64,000 nt of DNA from Streptomyces sp. Ncost-T10-10d (GCF_900091955.1 NZ_FMDF01000160.1:47136-111135); one strand, 5' to 3'; positions 7,257-16,485 are shown, numbered from the stretch's first letter. Notes: a model not told the origin generated them from the letters alone. Made by a program: numbers and translations.

Positions 7257-8092
7257 CGATCACTGTTCGAGAACTCGCCTACTACCCGGTCAAGGGCTGC
7301 GCCGGGATCACGGTCCAGTCCGCGCGGGCCGGCGCGACCGGCCTTGAGCACGACCGGACGTTCATGGTCGTGGACGCGGCGGACGGCGCATTCCGCAGCC
7401 AGCGTACGCACCCGCCGATGGCCGCGATCAGGGTCGACGTCCTGCACGACGGGGCGGCCTTGGCCCTGTCCGCCGAGGGCGTCGAGCCGCTGCTGCTGGA
7501 CGTCGACCGGGACGGCCCGCGCCGCGACGTCAGCATGTTCGACCGCCCGCTCGGCCAGGCCGCCGACCAGGGGGACGCGGCGGCGGAATGGTTCTCCGAT
7601 GCGCTCGGTGCGAAGTCCCGCTTGGTACGGGTGGCGCCCGGCTTCGACCGGGACGGCTGGGGTGAGACCCCCGGCAAGGTCAACTTCGCGGACGCCCACG
7701 CGGTGCTGGTCGCCTCGACGGCCTCCCTGGACGGCCTCAACGCCCGTATCGCCACCCGGGGCGACGCCGCGCCCGTCCCGATGGACCGCTTCCGCGCCAA
7801 CATCGTCCTGACCGGCAACGACGAACCGCACTTCGAGGACCGGGTACGCCGGATGACCATCGGCACTGCGGAACTCGCCTACTCGGTACGGGCGATGCGG
7901 TGCAACGTCCCGCTCGTCGACCAGGAGACCGGCCGCCGCGCGGGCCCGGAACCGGTCCGGACCCTCGCGACGTACCGGCGCGAGCCGGAGTACAAGAACA
8001 AGGTGAGCTTCGGCGCGAAGAACGCGGTGGTGTGCGAGGGCGTGGTGAGCGTCGGGGACGTGGTCGAGGTCGCGGAGTGGCTCCGTCACTGA
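7253..8092 (+). CDS. MOSC domain-containing protein
   Basis: 279 residues from GTG 7253, which overlaps the acetyltransferase stop (GTGA) and has GGAGGGG upstream. The N-terminal beta-barrel starts VRELAYYPVKGCAGI, and the C-terminal MOSC domain follows. The conserved cysteine C217 in AMRCN is the likely Mo-ligating or persulfide-carrying residue, as in mARC and YcbX proteins. Those proteins reduce N-hydroxylated or other N-oxygenated compounds with an electron-donor partner. Unlike YcbX there is no C-terminal ferredoxin domain, so electrons must come from another protein. A 106-base copy of this gene's 3' part is found at 9076-9181. Confidence 0.88.
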   Translation: MTITVRELAYYPVKGCAGITVQSARAGATGLEHDRTFMVVDAADGAFRSQRTHPPMAAIRVDVLHDGAALALSAEGVEPLLLDVDRDGPRRDVSMFDRPLGQAADQGDAAAEWFSDALGAKSRLVRVAPGFDRDGWGETPGKVNFADAHAVLVASTASLDGLNARIATRGDAAPVPMDRFRANIVLTGNDEPHFEDRVRRMTIGTAELAYSVRAMRCNVPLVDQETGRRAGPEPVRTLATYRREPEYKNKVSFGAKNAVVCEGVVSVGDVVEVAEWLRH

Positions 8093-8281
8093 AGGCCCCG
8101 GCCTTCGCACCGTCGATGTGGGGGTACGCCTCGAATCGTCAGTACGGAAGGGTGAAGATCATCGTCAAGGTCCGGTACGCGCGCAAGACGGACGACGGAC
8201 GGTACGACGCAGGGCGCGGGCAAGTAGTCGGCGTGATCACGGCATATTGCAATGGCGTGCGTAAGTGCCCGAACTGGGTGA

Positions 8282-8943
8282 ATGAGTAACACGGTGAGTG
8301 AAGACACGGAAGAGATCGAGGAGCTGCAGGCTGATATCGCAGGCCTTCTGCTGCACCTGGTCTACGCGCCTCTGGTCGGTGATCAGCACGTGCGGGGGGG
8401 TTCTGCCCGCGCCCTCGGCAGCCGCAGCGGTCCGCGTCGCTCTCGGTGACAACGGCGAACGCGCCCCCGACCGGCTGACCGCCTATGAAATCCCTCTCCG
8501 TCCGGGCGATGAACTGCTCACCGCTCACGACATTGTCGGCATCCTGCGCAGCGCGCACACCGGAACACACATTTACCCTCGGAGCAGAGTCGGGCTCGAC
8601 CATGGGGATGACCCTGCTCCGCGTGGATCCGACGACTGTCGAGGCAGCTCCGTTCACGCCTGACGACTGGTCCTTCACTCTCCTGAGATGCTTGGCATAT
8701 CCGTCAGCCGAAGAGCGGCACGCGGCGCGTTTGCGCGGGTTCCTGTTCATGGAAGGAGGCCCGCTGCGTCTCTATCTGGACAGCGAGGATGTTTCCGGCG
8801 TGATCACCGCCGACGTACACCCGGGTGGCGCGCTGACCGCCCTGCTGGCCGCTCTGCCCTCACTGCTCGGCGAGGAGTGGCGCACATCCGCGGGCGCGGA
8901 CGACCCGCACTGCACGTACGTGGTGGATCTGACCGATTGGTGA
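8282..8943 (+). pseudogene. Frameshifted gene of unknown family
   Basis: Three consecutive frames look like one protein. The first starts MSNTVSEDTEEIEELQADIA and runs to a run of seven G at 8394-8400. The second continues from there (VRVALGDNGERAPDRLTAYE) to about 8580. The third runs from about 8600 (MTLLRVDPTTVEAAPFTPDD) to TGA 8943. Each shift is in the same sense, as if one base had been gained. An intact gene starting at ATG 8602 is a less likely alternative. No family is recognised. The stretch lies between 106-bp direct repeats of the MOSC gene. Confidence 0.5.
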
Positions 8944-9075
8944 TCGACCGAGTGACCGGCCCACCCGGTCGGACATCGCACCGGTCTCACCCACGCCGAC
9001 GACAATGCCCTCACCCGCCGGACGCCGAACCGCGGGAGCGGTGGCGCGGACCTGACGGCTGGACTTCCACCGGAC

Positions 9076-9181
9076 GACCGGCCGCCGCCGGGGCCCGGCA
9101 CGGGTCCGGACCCTTGCGACGTACCGGCGCGAGCCGGAGTACAGGAACAAGGTGAGCTTCGGCACGAAGAACGCGGTGGTG
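9076..9181 (+). pseudogene. Detached fragment of the MOSC gene 3' region
   Basis: By eye 99 of 106 bases match 7927-8032 of the MOSC gene, in the same orientation. In frame it still reads VRTLATYRREPEYRNKVSFG, then runs into unrelated sequence. It has no start of its own. Confidence 0.85.
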
Positions 9182-9268
9182 GCGAGCCGCACGCCTACAC
9201 GGCACGGGCGGGTGCCGGCGTGATCAGCTGGTCCGCGCGCGCCGTGCGGGCCTTGCCCATAGGCACGG

Positions 9269-10189
9269 TCAGCGCGATTCCGTGTCGAGGGAATCCGCGA
9301 TGTGGGACATGACGGACCAGATGATCGCCTTCCGGCAGTTGCTCAGGCCCTTGGTCTCGATGTACAGGGTGTTGTCCCCGCCGACCCGGTAGTTCTCCCG
9401 GCGACCGTCCGCCTTGAGCTTGATGCCCTCCATGCGGCGCCGCAAGTGAGGAATGGTGATGGCGACCTGTTCCTCGTCCACGGTCAGCCGGGTGACCTCG
9501 TCCCACGGGATCTCGTCGGCGGCGCCCTTGACGTGCAGGTAGGTATCGCCGATCTCGAAGGGGTCGTACCGGACCTTGCCGCCCTCGGTGGCCAGTTCGT
9601 GCACGTCGTGCCGCACACGCGCCTCGACGACGCGGTCGATGATTTCGCCGAACATCGGCGTCAGGTTCCCCGGGGAGCGCAGGAACGTGCGCAGAAGGCC
9701 CGCCCCGACGTCGGTCAGGAAGTAGTTGCCGGACAGTTCACGGGCACCCTGGCCGGTCGCCGTCCACAGGCGCGCGACGATCTTGTCCGAGATGGGCCGG
9801 GAGGACCCGCCCACGTACGTCACCTCGTGAGAGAGGACGACGTCCTTGAAATCCTCCCAGCGGTGCGCCCACCGCACCTTGCGTCGGCCCCGGTAGACGA
9901 TTCCGTCCTCGTGCAGGATCAGCCACGAGGCGAGGGAGTGGGTCAGCTCGTACACGCCCCAGACGAACAACAGGAGGCAGATGACGTCGAATACGAGGTG
10001 CCCGGTGCCCGGCATGGAGTCGGGTATGCCGCCGAACAGCAGGAAGGCGACGACCGGAACGACGGTCAGGCCGAGTTTGCCCATCGTCGGGCGTTCCCGA
10101 TAGCGCGCCAGAACGGACCCCAGCTCGGCCGGATCGGCCGTTCGCCGCCGCTCGTCGTTCCCGTTGCCCCGATCCGCCATGACCCCCAT
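9269..10189 (-). CDS. Membrane protein of unknown function
   Basis: 306 residues. GGAGGA lies before the ATG at 10189. After a charged N-terminus come two membrane helices (about residues 38-58 and 66-90). A long soluble domain follows, with WLILHEDGIVYRGRRKVRWA and later YDPFEIGDTYLHVKGAADEI, a beta-rich pattern like a PH-type fold. No catalytic motif is evident. I do not recognise a characterised family; similar proteins appear to be restricted to actinomycetes. It is monocistronic. Confidence 0.7.
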   Translation of the reverse strand: MGVMADRGNGNDERRRTADPAELGSVLARYRERPTMGKLGLTVVPVVAFLLFGGIPDSMPGTGHLVFDVICLLLFVWGVYELTHSLASWLILHEDGIVYRGRRKVRWAHRWEDFKDVVLSHEVTYVGGSSRPISDKIVARLWTATGQGARELSGNYFLTDVGAGLLRTFLRSPGNLTPMFGEIIDRVVEARVRHDVHELATEGGKVRYDPFEIGDTYLHVKGAADEIPWDEVTRLTVDEEQVAITIPHLRRRMEGIKLKADGRRENYRVGGDNTLYIETKGLSNCRKAIIWSVMSHIADSLDTESR

Positions 10190-10786
10190 ACCGCTCCTCC
10201 GTCATATTCCGCTGATTCCAGGGCGAGTTCGGCGTTCCACCGACCGCCCTTCGGCGCACGGCTCCGACGCCGTGGCCGCAGCCTAGACCCGTCCACAGCG
10301 GACCGACGCCCGCACCTGCTCCGCCGTCGCGGAGTGATCGCGACGGCTGCCGGTGACGTGCACCCCAGCTTCGGCGGGCTGAGCGCCTTCTACAAGGCCC
10401 CCGAGGTGAAGCAGCTGTTCGCGACGACGGGGCCGTGTGACGCTCACATCCACACCGGTGATCTGCATCCAACACCGGCCGAGCGGTATACAAGGCATTG
10501 CGAACAATCCATCACCCCCGCCCCCCTCCTGGAGCATGCCGCATCCGTCCTTCTGGGCATCGGCCTCACATCAACCGGACGCAGAGTTCCGGCCATGACG
10601 TCCGTTCCTCAGCAGGCCCTGGCGTATAGGCAGAGGCCGACCGGCTGCTGCCGTTCCTGTCTCCGCAGCACTTGGCGCCCTGCACGCGCGGCTCTGCTGC
10701 GCATTTCGCTGGGGCGTGCGGGGTGACCGTGTCGGGGGCCAGCAGCTGCGAGGTGACGGTGGGGTGTCAGGTCTCCCGGTGCCCGC
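10190..10786. other. Intergenic stretch without recognisable gene
   Basis: About 600 bases between two minus-strand genes. Only short, compositionally poor frames occur and none has a convincing start. It should contain the promoter of the 9269-10189 gene; no repeat or operator stands out. Confidence 0.5.
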
Positions 10787-12130
10787 TCAAAACAGTTCCA
10801 GGTCCTCGCCGCTGGTGTCCGCGATGACTGGCCGGAACTGGGCAGGGAGGCCGTCCAGGCGGTCAGGACCGGCCGCGGCGGCCACGGCAGGGGCCGTCTC
10901 GGCCAGCCAGGCACGAAACCGCTCGGCGGCTTCGCGGTAGGGGACTCGCGCCAGGACGCGGTGCTCGCCGGAGGGACAGAAGTCGACGGCGACAGTGAGC
11001 AGGCAGGAACGGGGCGCGTTCTGGCTGCCCGTCCAGGACACGCGCAGGACACCGCAAGGCCTGCGCCCGCGGGGGGCGCGGTGGGTCGGGCGCAGCGATC
11101 GGCAGGCTATGTGGGCGGTCCATGCGGCGAGGTGTGGCAGGGGCAGGGTGGTGCGTGCGCGGCAGCCGGGGCAGCGGTGCCAGTGGCGGAGCCAGTCGTC
11201 GGTGTCGGTATGGAAGAGGCGTGTGTAGCGGTTCGCCACGCGGATGTCGTTGCTGTACAGGTGGTCGGGGCGTTCCTGTGTGTTGCAGGACTGGCAGACG
11301 GGGGCGCGGACGTAGCCGTGTTCGTGGCAGTGGTCGAGTACGGTGGCGGGCGCAGTGCGGCAGACGGCGCACGCCCACCCAGCCACCCTGCGGGAGGTAC
11401 CGGGCTTCCTGCTGAGCACCGAGTACAGCTGGCCTTCCAGCTCTTTGTTGTACGGGCGCAGTGAGGCGGTGAGGCCCTCGGGGCTCGTCGTCTGCCGACC
11501 GCCGGCGTCTCGGGCCTGCCGGGGGTGGGAGGGCGGCTCGGTGACGGCTGCGCTTGCCTGGCGGGTCCGCGCGGCTTGCACCCACTGCGTTTCGGCGTGC
11601 TCGGCCGCGTCCAGCAGCCTGACCACAGCGCGCGGCAGCCACCACGTGCGCTGCGTCCCGTCGCGGGTCTGCTCCACGAGTATCTGTCGCCAGTCGATCC
11701 CCGCCAGATGGTACGGCCGGCCGACTTCACGTCGTGCTGCCCGCTCGGGGCCGCCCAGCTCCTGCAGTTCCCCCGCTATGCGCCGGCGCCAACGCAGCGG
11801 CGTTTCCTCGCTGCACTCCTGCCTCAGCGCCCCACGAAACGGACCGATGCGGACCAGGTCCTGCCGATCCATCCCCACCGCGTTCAGTTCCGCGGCCGCC
11901 CGGCGCACCTCGACCTCCGGAACACTCAACTGACCGCCGCTCGCCCTCACCGTCGCCACCACATGGCCGCCGAGCAGGACGTACCCCACCCGGGCACGGG
12001 CAGGAGAGCAGGTGAATGCCCCAGAAGCCGTCGGCACAGCACTGTCGGCCGCCAAATCGACCCACAGAGCGTCCGCGGCAACCAGGGTGATCAGGCCGTC
12101 CGTGCGACCGGGCATGACACGCTCTGACAT
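10787..12130 (-). CDS. Protein with endonuclease VII-like (His-Me finger) domain
   Basis: 447 residues. The middle (about residues 255-300) has the treble-clef nuclease pattern of T4 endonuclease VII: CAVC, then VLDHCHEHGYVRAPVCQSCN, with the DHCH catalytic core and two zinc CxxC pairs. A further CPGC follows near residue 330. The first 240 residues and the C-terminal 110 residues are unlike known domains. Endonuclease VII-type domains cut branched or mismatched DNA in phages and also occur in bacterial genomic proteins. The gene stands alone and no phage genes are nearby. The start is uncertain because the ribosome site is weak. Confidence 0.65.
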   Translation of the reverse strand: MSERVMPGRTDGLITLVAADALWVDLAADSAVPTASGAFTCSPARARVGYVLLGGHVVATVRASGGQLSVPEVEVRRAAAELNAVGMDRQDLVRIGPFRGALRQECSEETPLRWRRRIAGELQELGGPERAARREVGRPYHLAGIDWRQILVEQTRDGTQRTWWLPRAVVRLLDAAEHAETQWVQAARTRQASAAVTEPPSHPRQARDAGGRQTTSPEGLTASLRPYNKELEGQLYSVLSRKPGTSRRVAGWACAVCRTAPATVLDHCHEHGYVRAPVCQSCNTQERPDHLYSNDIRVANRYTRLFHTDTDDWLRHWHRCPGCRARTTLPLPHLAAWTAHIACRSLRPTHRAPRGRRPCGVLRVSWTGSQNAPRSCLLTVAVDFCPSGEHRVLARVPYREAAERFRAWLAETAPAVAAAAGPDRLDGLPAQFRPVIADTSGEDLELF

Positions 12131-12326
12131 ACCGACAGGCTAACGGCCTGCAAAGCGGCAACGGGTCCCAAGCGCCTCGGTCAGCCGGGCCGCCGCCCGC
12201 AACTCCTTATTCCTGAGCATCTGGTTCGTCAGCACCTCCCGTGCCCGTAACCTCACCACCAGAACGTCAAGAACCGGGCAGTCGACGGTTGCCGGACATG
12301 AAATCCCCTACGAGCAACCGCACTCC

Positions 12327-13304
12327 TCAGCCGCCCCGCTGGGCACCCACCAGCACGTCACCCACATCCGTACGGAAGTACAGCACCGACCGCCCAGCCC
12401 TTCGGCGGCCCGCCAGGCCGGCGTCCAGCAACACCTTGAGGTGGCGGCCGACCGACCCCAGCCCCTGGCCGGTCAGGGCCACCAGTTGGGTGGTGCTCTT
12501 CGGGCTGGAGAGGAGGATGAGGACCGATGCCCGCGCGGGGCCGAGCAGGCGGCCCAGGCTGTCGGGGACCTGCGCCCGTCCCGCGTCGGCCAGGGCGCCC
12601 GAGCAGGGGTAGACGACCGCGTACCGCTTCGCGTCGTCGTCCCAGGAGACCCAGCCCGTGCGCTGGGTGACCGGGACGAACAGCAGCCGCACACCCGCCA
12701 GTTGCTTCGGCGGGTAGTCGTGCGCGTTGATCTGGAGCCGGCTCCCGCCGAGCCACCGCATTCCCGGGCGCAGGCCGCTCAGGGCGGCGGCCCAGCCGCC
12801 CTGGCTCAGCTGTCCGGTCCGCGCGACGATGTCCGCCTCGATGATCCGGCGGCGGCGCGGCCAGTCCGGCAACACGGTCCGGTGCCAGACCCAGTCCAGT
12901 ACGTCGGCGGCGCGCTGCGCCAGGTCGTCGCGGTCCAGGAGCTCCGGGAGCGGACGGCCGCCGAGCGACACCGACAGGTCCGCTCGGGCACGCTCGGGCG
13001 TGGTGGCCCGGACGGGGGCCAGCTCCTCCTCGAAGGTCGGGGCGCCGTCACCCGTCGGCGTGGGCGTGATGAAGTCCGCGTTCCAGCTGCCACCGAGTGC
13101 GGCCGGTACGAGACGGGCCGCGACCGGGTCGGCGGCCTGCCGTGCGCAATAGGCGGGCAGATGGGCATCGAGCCAGGCCCGCTCGCCGGGGTGCTCGGGC
13201 CGGCCCCTCTCCAGGGATTTCAGGGCGGAAATGGTCTCGGCGAGCGGTGAAACGACGAACCGGCTCCCGGCCAGCGTGTCCGTGTTGATCTGCCACAGGC
13301 CCAC
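12327..13304 (-). CDS. ArsR-like winged-helix transcriptional regulator with N-terminal ligand domain
   Basis: 325 residues from GTG 13304, which has GGAGG nine bases upstream; the frame is open further up, but that sequence is Arg-rich and non-coding in look. The first 240 residues form an unassigned domain common in Streptomyces ArsR-type regulators (starting VGLWQINTDTLAGSRFVVSP). The C-terminal winged helix is of ArsR type (SVLILLSSPKSTTQLVALTG, then LGSVGRHLKVLLDAGL). It is divergent from the MFS gene, with a perfect palindrome between the starts, so it probably represses that exporter and its own gene until a ligand binds. Confidence 0.8.
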   Translation of the reverse strand: MGLWQINTDTLAGSRFVVSPLAETISALKSLERGRPEHPGERAWLDAHLPAYCARQAADPVAARLVPAALGGSWNADFITPTPTGDGAPTFEEELAPVRATTPERARADLSVSLGGRPLPELLDRDDLAQRAADVLDWVWHRTVLPDWPRRRRIIEADIVARTGQLSQGGWAAALSGLRPGMRWLGGSRLQINAHDYPPKQLAGVRLLFVPVTQRTGWVSWDDDAKRYAVVYPCSGALADAGRAQVPDSLGRLLGPARASVLILLSSPKSTTQLVALTGQGLGSVGRHLKVLLDAGLAGRRRAGRSVLYFRTDVGDVLVGAQRGG

Positions 13305-13320
13305 GGCGTCATGCCTCCAC

Positions 13321-13340
13321 GTTTCGCCTCCATGCGAAAC
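13321..13340. promoter_or_regulatory. Palindromic operator between the ArsR-like gene and the MFS gene
   Basis: GTTTCGC-CTCCAT-GCGAAAC: perfect seven-base arms with a six-base centre. It lies 16 bases upstream of the regulator start and 38 bases before the MFS start, so one dimer could control both promoters. Confidence 0.7.
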
Positions 13341-13378
13341 AGTAACGGCCGCCGTGGACGGCCACTGACACTCCCCGC

Positions 13379-14587
13379 ATGCGCACCTACCGGGAACTCT
13401 TCCGAACGCCTCAGTTCGGACCGCTCTTCGCGACCAGTGCCGTGCAGGTCGCCGGGTCGACGATGAGCGGGCTGGCCCTCGGCAGCCTCGTCTACGCCGC
13501 GACCGAATCGCCGCTGCTCGCCGCCCTGTCCATGTTCGGCTCCTCGCTCGCCCAGGTGATCGGGGCGACCGTGCTGATGTCGGCGGCGGACCGCCTGCCG
13601 CCACGGGCCGCGATGACCGGCATGGCGCTCGCCTTCGGGCTGGCCACCGCCGTCCTCGCCGTCCCCGGGCTTCCGCTGCCGATGGTCTTCGCGATCATCC
13701 TGATGCAGGGTGTGGTCGCCGCCGTGGGCGGCGGTGTGCGGTACGGCCTGCTCAATGAGGTGCTGCCCAAGGACGGCTATCTGCTGGGGCGTTCCGTACT
13801 GAACATGTGCGTCGGCCTGATGCAGATCGGCGGTTTCGCGCTCGGCGGGCTGCTGGTGACGACGCTGTCCGCGCGCGGCACACTGCTCGTCGCCGCCGCC
13901 CTGTATCTGATGGGTGCGGCCGTGGCCCGGTTCGGGCTGGCACGCCGTCCGCCGCGCGCCGCCGGGCGGCCGTCGGTTGCGCAGACGTGGCGGACCAATG
14001 CCGTGCTGTGGTCCTCGGGCCCGCGCCGCCGGGTCTATCTCGCGCTCTGGGTGCCGAACGGGCTGATCGTCGGCTGCGAGTCGCTGTTCGTCCCGTACTC
14101 CCCGAAGCACGCGGGGCTCCTCTTCGCGTTCGGCGCGTTGGGGATGCTCGTCGGGGACACGGTGGTGGGCCGGTTCGTCGCACAGCGTTGGCGGGGGCGG
14201 CTGGCCATGCCGATGCAGCTGCTCCTGGCCGCCCCGTATCTGCTCTTCGCCGCGCGACCGGCGCTGCCCGTGGCGTTCGCTCTGGCCGCGCTCGCCTCGG
14301 TCGGTTTCTCGGCGAGTCTGCTGTTCCAGGAGCGGCTGATGGCCCTGACCCCGGAGGAGATGACCGGTCAGGCTCTCGGACTGCACTCCTCCGGCATGCT
14401 CACCATGCAGGGCGTCGCGGCCGCGCTCGCGGGCGCCATCGCCCAGCGGACCTCGCCGGGGACCGCGATGACCGTGATGGCGACGGCCTCACTCGCGGTC
14501 ACCCTGGCGCTGGCCTTGGCCGGGCGCCGGGCTGCTGAACCGGTCGAGACGGCTACCGGGCCCCGGCAGGGGGTCAGCGCGACGTGA
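13379..14587 (+). CDS. MFS transporter
   Basis: 402 residues with about 12 hydrophobic helices and an A-type loop after helix 2 (SAADRLPPRAAMTG), typical of 12-helix drug or metabolite exporters. The N-terminus is MRTYRELFRTPQFGPLFATS, as in actinomycete EntS-like MFS exporters. There is no strong Shine-Dalgarno, so translation may be leaderless or near-leaderless. It is divergent from the ArsR-like regulator that probably controls it. It overlaps the convergent GNAT gene by 14 bases at the 3' end. The substrate is unknown. Confidence 0.88.
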   Translation: MRTYRELFRTPQFGPLFATSAVQVAGSTMSGLALGSLVYAATESPLLAALSMFGSSLAQVIGATVLMSAADRLPPRAAMTGMALAFGLATAVLAVPGLPLPMVFAIILMQGVVAAVGGGVRYGLLNEVLPKDGYLLGRSVLNMCVGLMQIGGFALGGLLVTTLSARGTLLVAAALYLMGAAVARFGLARRPPRAAGRPSVAQTWRTNAVLWSSGPRRRVYLALWVPNGLIVGCESLFVPYSPKHAGLLFAFGALGMLVGDTVVGRFVAQRWRGRLAMPMQLLLAAPYLLFAARPALPVAFALAALASVGFSASLLFQERLMALTPEEMTGQALGLHSSGMLTMQGVAAALAGAIAQRTSPGTAMTVMATASLAVTLALALAGRRAAEPVETATGPRQGVSAT

Positions 14588-15032
14588 GGCCGACTTCCAG
14601 CAGCGGCAGTTCACGGCCCGGGATCGATCCCGACGGGGTCGCCCCGATCCGTACCGCGCCCATCGCCAGGTAGAACGGCTCCGCGTTCGGGTCGGCGTCG
14701 ATGGTGAGGCGTGCGAAACCGAGGCGGCGGGCCTCCGTGATGGTGTACTCGAACAGGAGCCGTCCGATGCCCCGGCCGATCGCGTCCGGGGCGACGAACA
14801 TCATGCCGAGGGCGCCCTCGGGCGGGGCGCCGTCCAAGGTGATGAAGCCCAGGACGCGGCCGTCCTCCTCGGCGACCGTGGTGCGGCGGCGGTCGATGTC
14901 GGCCGGGTGCAGGGTGAGTTCGTCGCGGCAGGCGGCGAGGAACGCCTCGTCGTAGCCCCAGTGGGCCTTCGATGCCAGGGCCAGCTCGGTCAGTGCCGCG
15001 GCCTCGGACCGCCGTGCCGGTCGTACCTTCAT
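14574..15032 (-). CDS. GNAT-family N-acetyltransferase
   Basis: 152 residues from ATG 15032, which has GGAAGGGAG upstream; the frame remains open further, but the fold starts at MKVRPARRSEAAALTELALA. Motif A, which binds acetyl-CoA, is visible as IGRGIGRLLFEYTI (R/Q-x-x-G-x-G/A type). The late beta-bulge region is FARLTIDADPNAEPFYLAMG, the usual GNAT ending with a Tyr. The acceptor is unknown. It is divergent from the DUF4240 gene and convergent, with overlap, to the MFS gene. Confidence 0.88.
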   Translation of the reverse strand: MKVRPARRSEAAALTELALASKAHWGYDEAFLAACRDELTLHPADIDRRRTTVAEEDGRVLGFITLDGAPPEGALGMMFVAPDAIGRGIGRLLFEYTITEARRLGFARLTIDADPNAEPFYLAMGAVRIGATPSGSIPGRELPLLEVGLTSR

Positions 15033-15114
15033 GTCCGCCGGACTCCCTTCCCTCGGCTCCCTCGGCAACTCGCCGCACCCGAGACTGTCAGACCACTCCG
15101 GCATGCTGCACCGC

Positions 15115-15648
15115 ATGGACACGACGGACTTCTGGAATCTGATCGACGACGCCCGCGCACAGGTCACCGGCCCGGAGGATGCGGAGGCCGTCGTCGAGCG
15201 GGCCTCCGCGCTGCTCGCCGCCCGGCCCCGGGACGAGATCGTCGCCGCGCAGCAGTTGTTCTGGGACGTGATGGCCGCCTCGTACCGGGCCCCGCTCTGG
15301 GCTGCGGCGTACACGGTCAACGGCGGCTGTTCGGACGACGGTTTCGAGTACTTCCGGGGCTGGCTGATCGCGCAGGGGCGCGAGGTGTTCGAGCGGGTCG
15401 TCGCCGATCCGGACACACTGGCCGAGCTGCCGGTGATCAGGGCCGCCGCGCCCGAGGGCCGGGAGGTGGAGTGCGAGCGGATGCTCGGGATCGCCCGGGA
15501 CGCGTATCTCGCGGCGACGGGCGAGGAGCTGCCCGGCCATTCGTTCACGATCGACTACCCCGCCCTGGACCCTGAGTGGGACTTCGACTTCGACGACGCG
15601 GGGCGGGTGGCGCTGCGGCTGCCGAAGCTGGACGCGTTGTACGCGTGA
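15115..15648 (+). CDS. DUF4240 domain protein
   Basis: 177 residues starting MDTTDFWNLIDDARAQVTGP. The pattern is that of DUF4240 proteins: an N-terminal FW-x2-I, the core FWDVMAASYRAPLWAAAYTV, the GCSDDGFEYFRGWLIAQGRE motif, and an acidic end (DPEWDFDFDD). The molecular function of the family is unknown. No clear ribosome site precedes ATG 15115; ATG 15103 is an alternative. It is a single gene, divergent from the GNAT gene. Confidence 0.85.
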   Translation: MDTTDFWNLIDDARAQVTGPEDAEAVVERASALLAARPRDEIVAAQQLFWDVMAASYRAPLWAAAYTVNGGCSDDGFEYFRGWLIAQGREVFERVVADPDTLAELPVIRAAAPEGREVECERMLGIARDAYLAATGEELPGHSFTIDYPALDPEWDFDFDDAGRVALRLPKLDALYA

Positions 15649-15703
15649 GCTGAGGGGTGCGGGTTCCGGACGGCGGCCGGCACCCGCACCGCATCGTGTG
15701 CGA

Positions 15704-16354
15704 TCAGTCGAAAATGGGGCCCTGGGTCCGGGTCCGCTTGATCTCGTAGAAGCCGGGGATCGACGCCACCAGCAGCGTGCCGTCCCACAGCTTCGCCGCC
15801 TCCTCGCCCTTCGGGGCGGGGGTGACGACCGGGCCGAAGAAGGCGATCTGCTCGCCGTCCGAGCCCGGGACGGCGATGACCGGGGTACCGACGTCCTGGC
15901 CGACCTTGTCGATGCCCTCCTTGTGGGAGGCGCGCAGCTCGGCGTCGTACGCGTCCGAGTCCGCGAAGTCCGCCAGCTCGGCCGGCAGGCCGACGTCCCC
16001 GAGCGCGCCCACGATCGCCTCGCGGGTGGGGCCCTCGCCCTGGTTGTGGAAGCGGGTGCCGAGCGCGGTGTAGAGCGGCCCGACGATCTCGTCGCCGTGC
16101 TTCTGCTGGGCGGCGATGACGACGCGTACCGGGCCCCAGGCCTTGTTCTCCAGGAGGTCGCGGTACTCCTCCGGCAGCTCGTCGAGCTTGTCCTCGTTGA
16201 GAACGGCAAGGCTCATCACATGCCAGCGGACCTCGACGTCACGGACCTTCTCCACTTCCAGCATCCAGCGGGAGGTCATCCAGGCCCAGGGGCAGAGGGG
16301 GTCGAACCAGAAATCGGCAGGGGTCTTGCCGGTCGCCGTGCTGTTGTCAGACAT
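15704..16354 (-). CDS. DsbA-fold mycothiol-dependent nitroreductase (Rv2466c-like)
   Basis: 216 residues from ATG 16354, preceded by AAGAGGAGAG. Thioredoxin/DsbA fold with the active site DPLCPWAWMTSRWMLEVE; the second Cys of CxxC is replaced (CPWA), as in Rv2466c. Rv2466c uses mycothiol as reductant and is known for activating nitro-prodrugs such as TP053. The helical insert (PLYTALGTRFHNQGEG) and cis-Pro loop (GTPVIAVPG) match that family. It is cytosolic with a role in redox homeostasis. It is convergent to the DUF4240 gene and divergent from pepN. Confidence 0.85.
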   Translation of the reverse strand: MSDNSTATGKTPADFWFDPLCPWAWMTSRWMLEVEKVRDVEVRWHVMSLAVLNEDKLDELPEEYRDLLENKAWGPVRVVIAAQQKHGDEIVGPLYTALGTRFHNQGEGPTREAIVGALGDVGLPAELADFADSDAYDAELRASHKEGIDKVGQDVGTPVIAVPGSDGEQIAFFGPVVTPAPKGEEAAKLWDGTLLVASIPGFYEIKRTRTQGPIFD

Positions 16355-16485
16355 TTCTCTCCTCTTGAGGGCGTTCGCACCTGTGCGCGAGAACGCCTCA
16401 GGGCGCACCGGCCATTCCCGCATGCCCGGCCGAGTGGCGACATGGGAGGATCAAACTATTCGAACGTGACACAAAGGAGTGTGCC

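Noticed and set aside
10283..10537. 84-codon minus-strand frame in the 10.2-10.8 kb gap
   Set aside because: It has no ribosome site or recognisable domain, and its composition looks non-coding.
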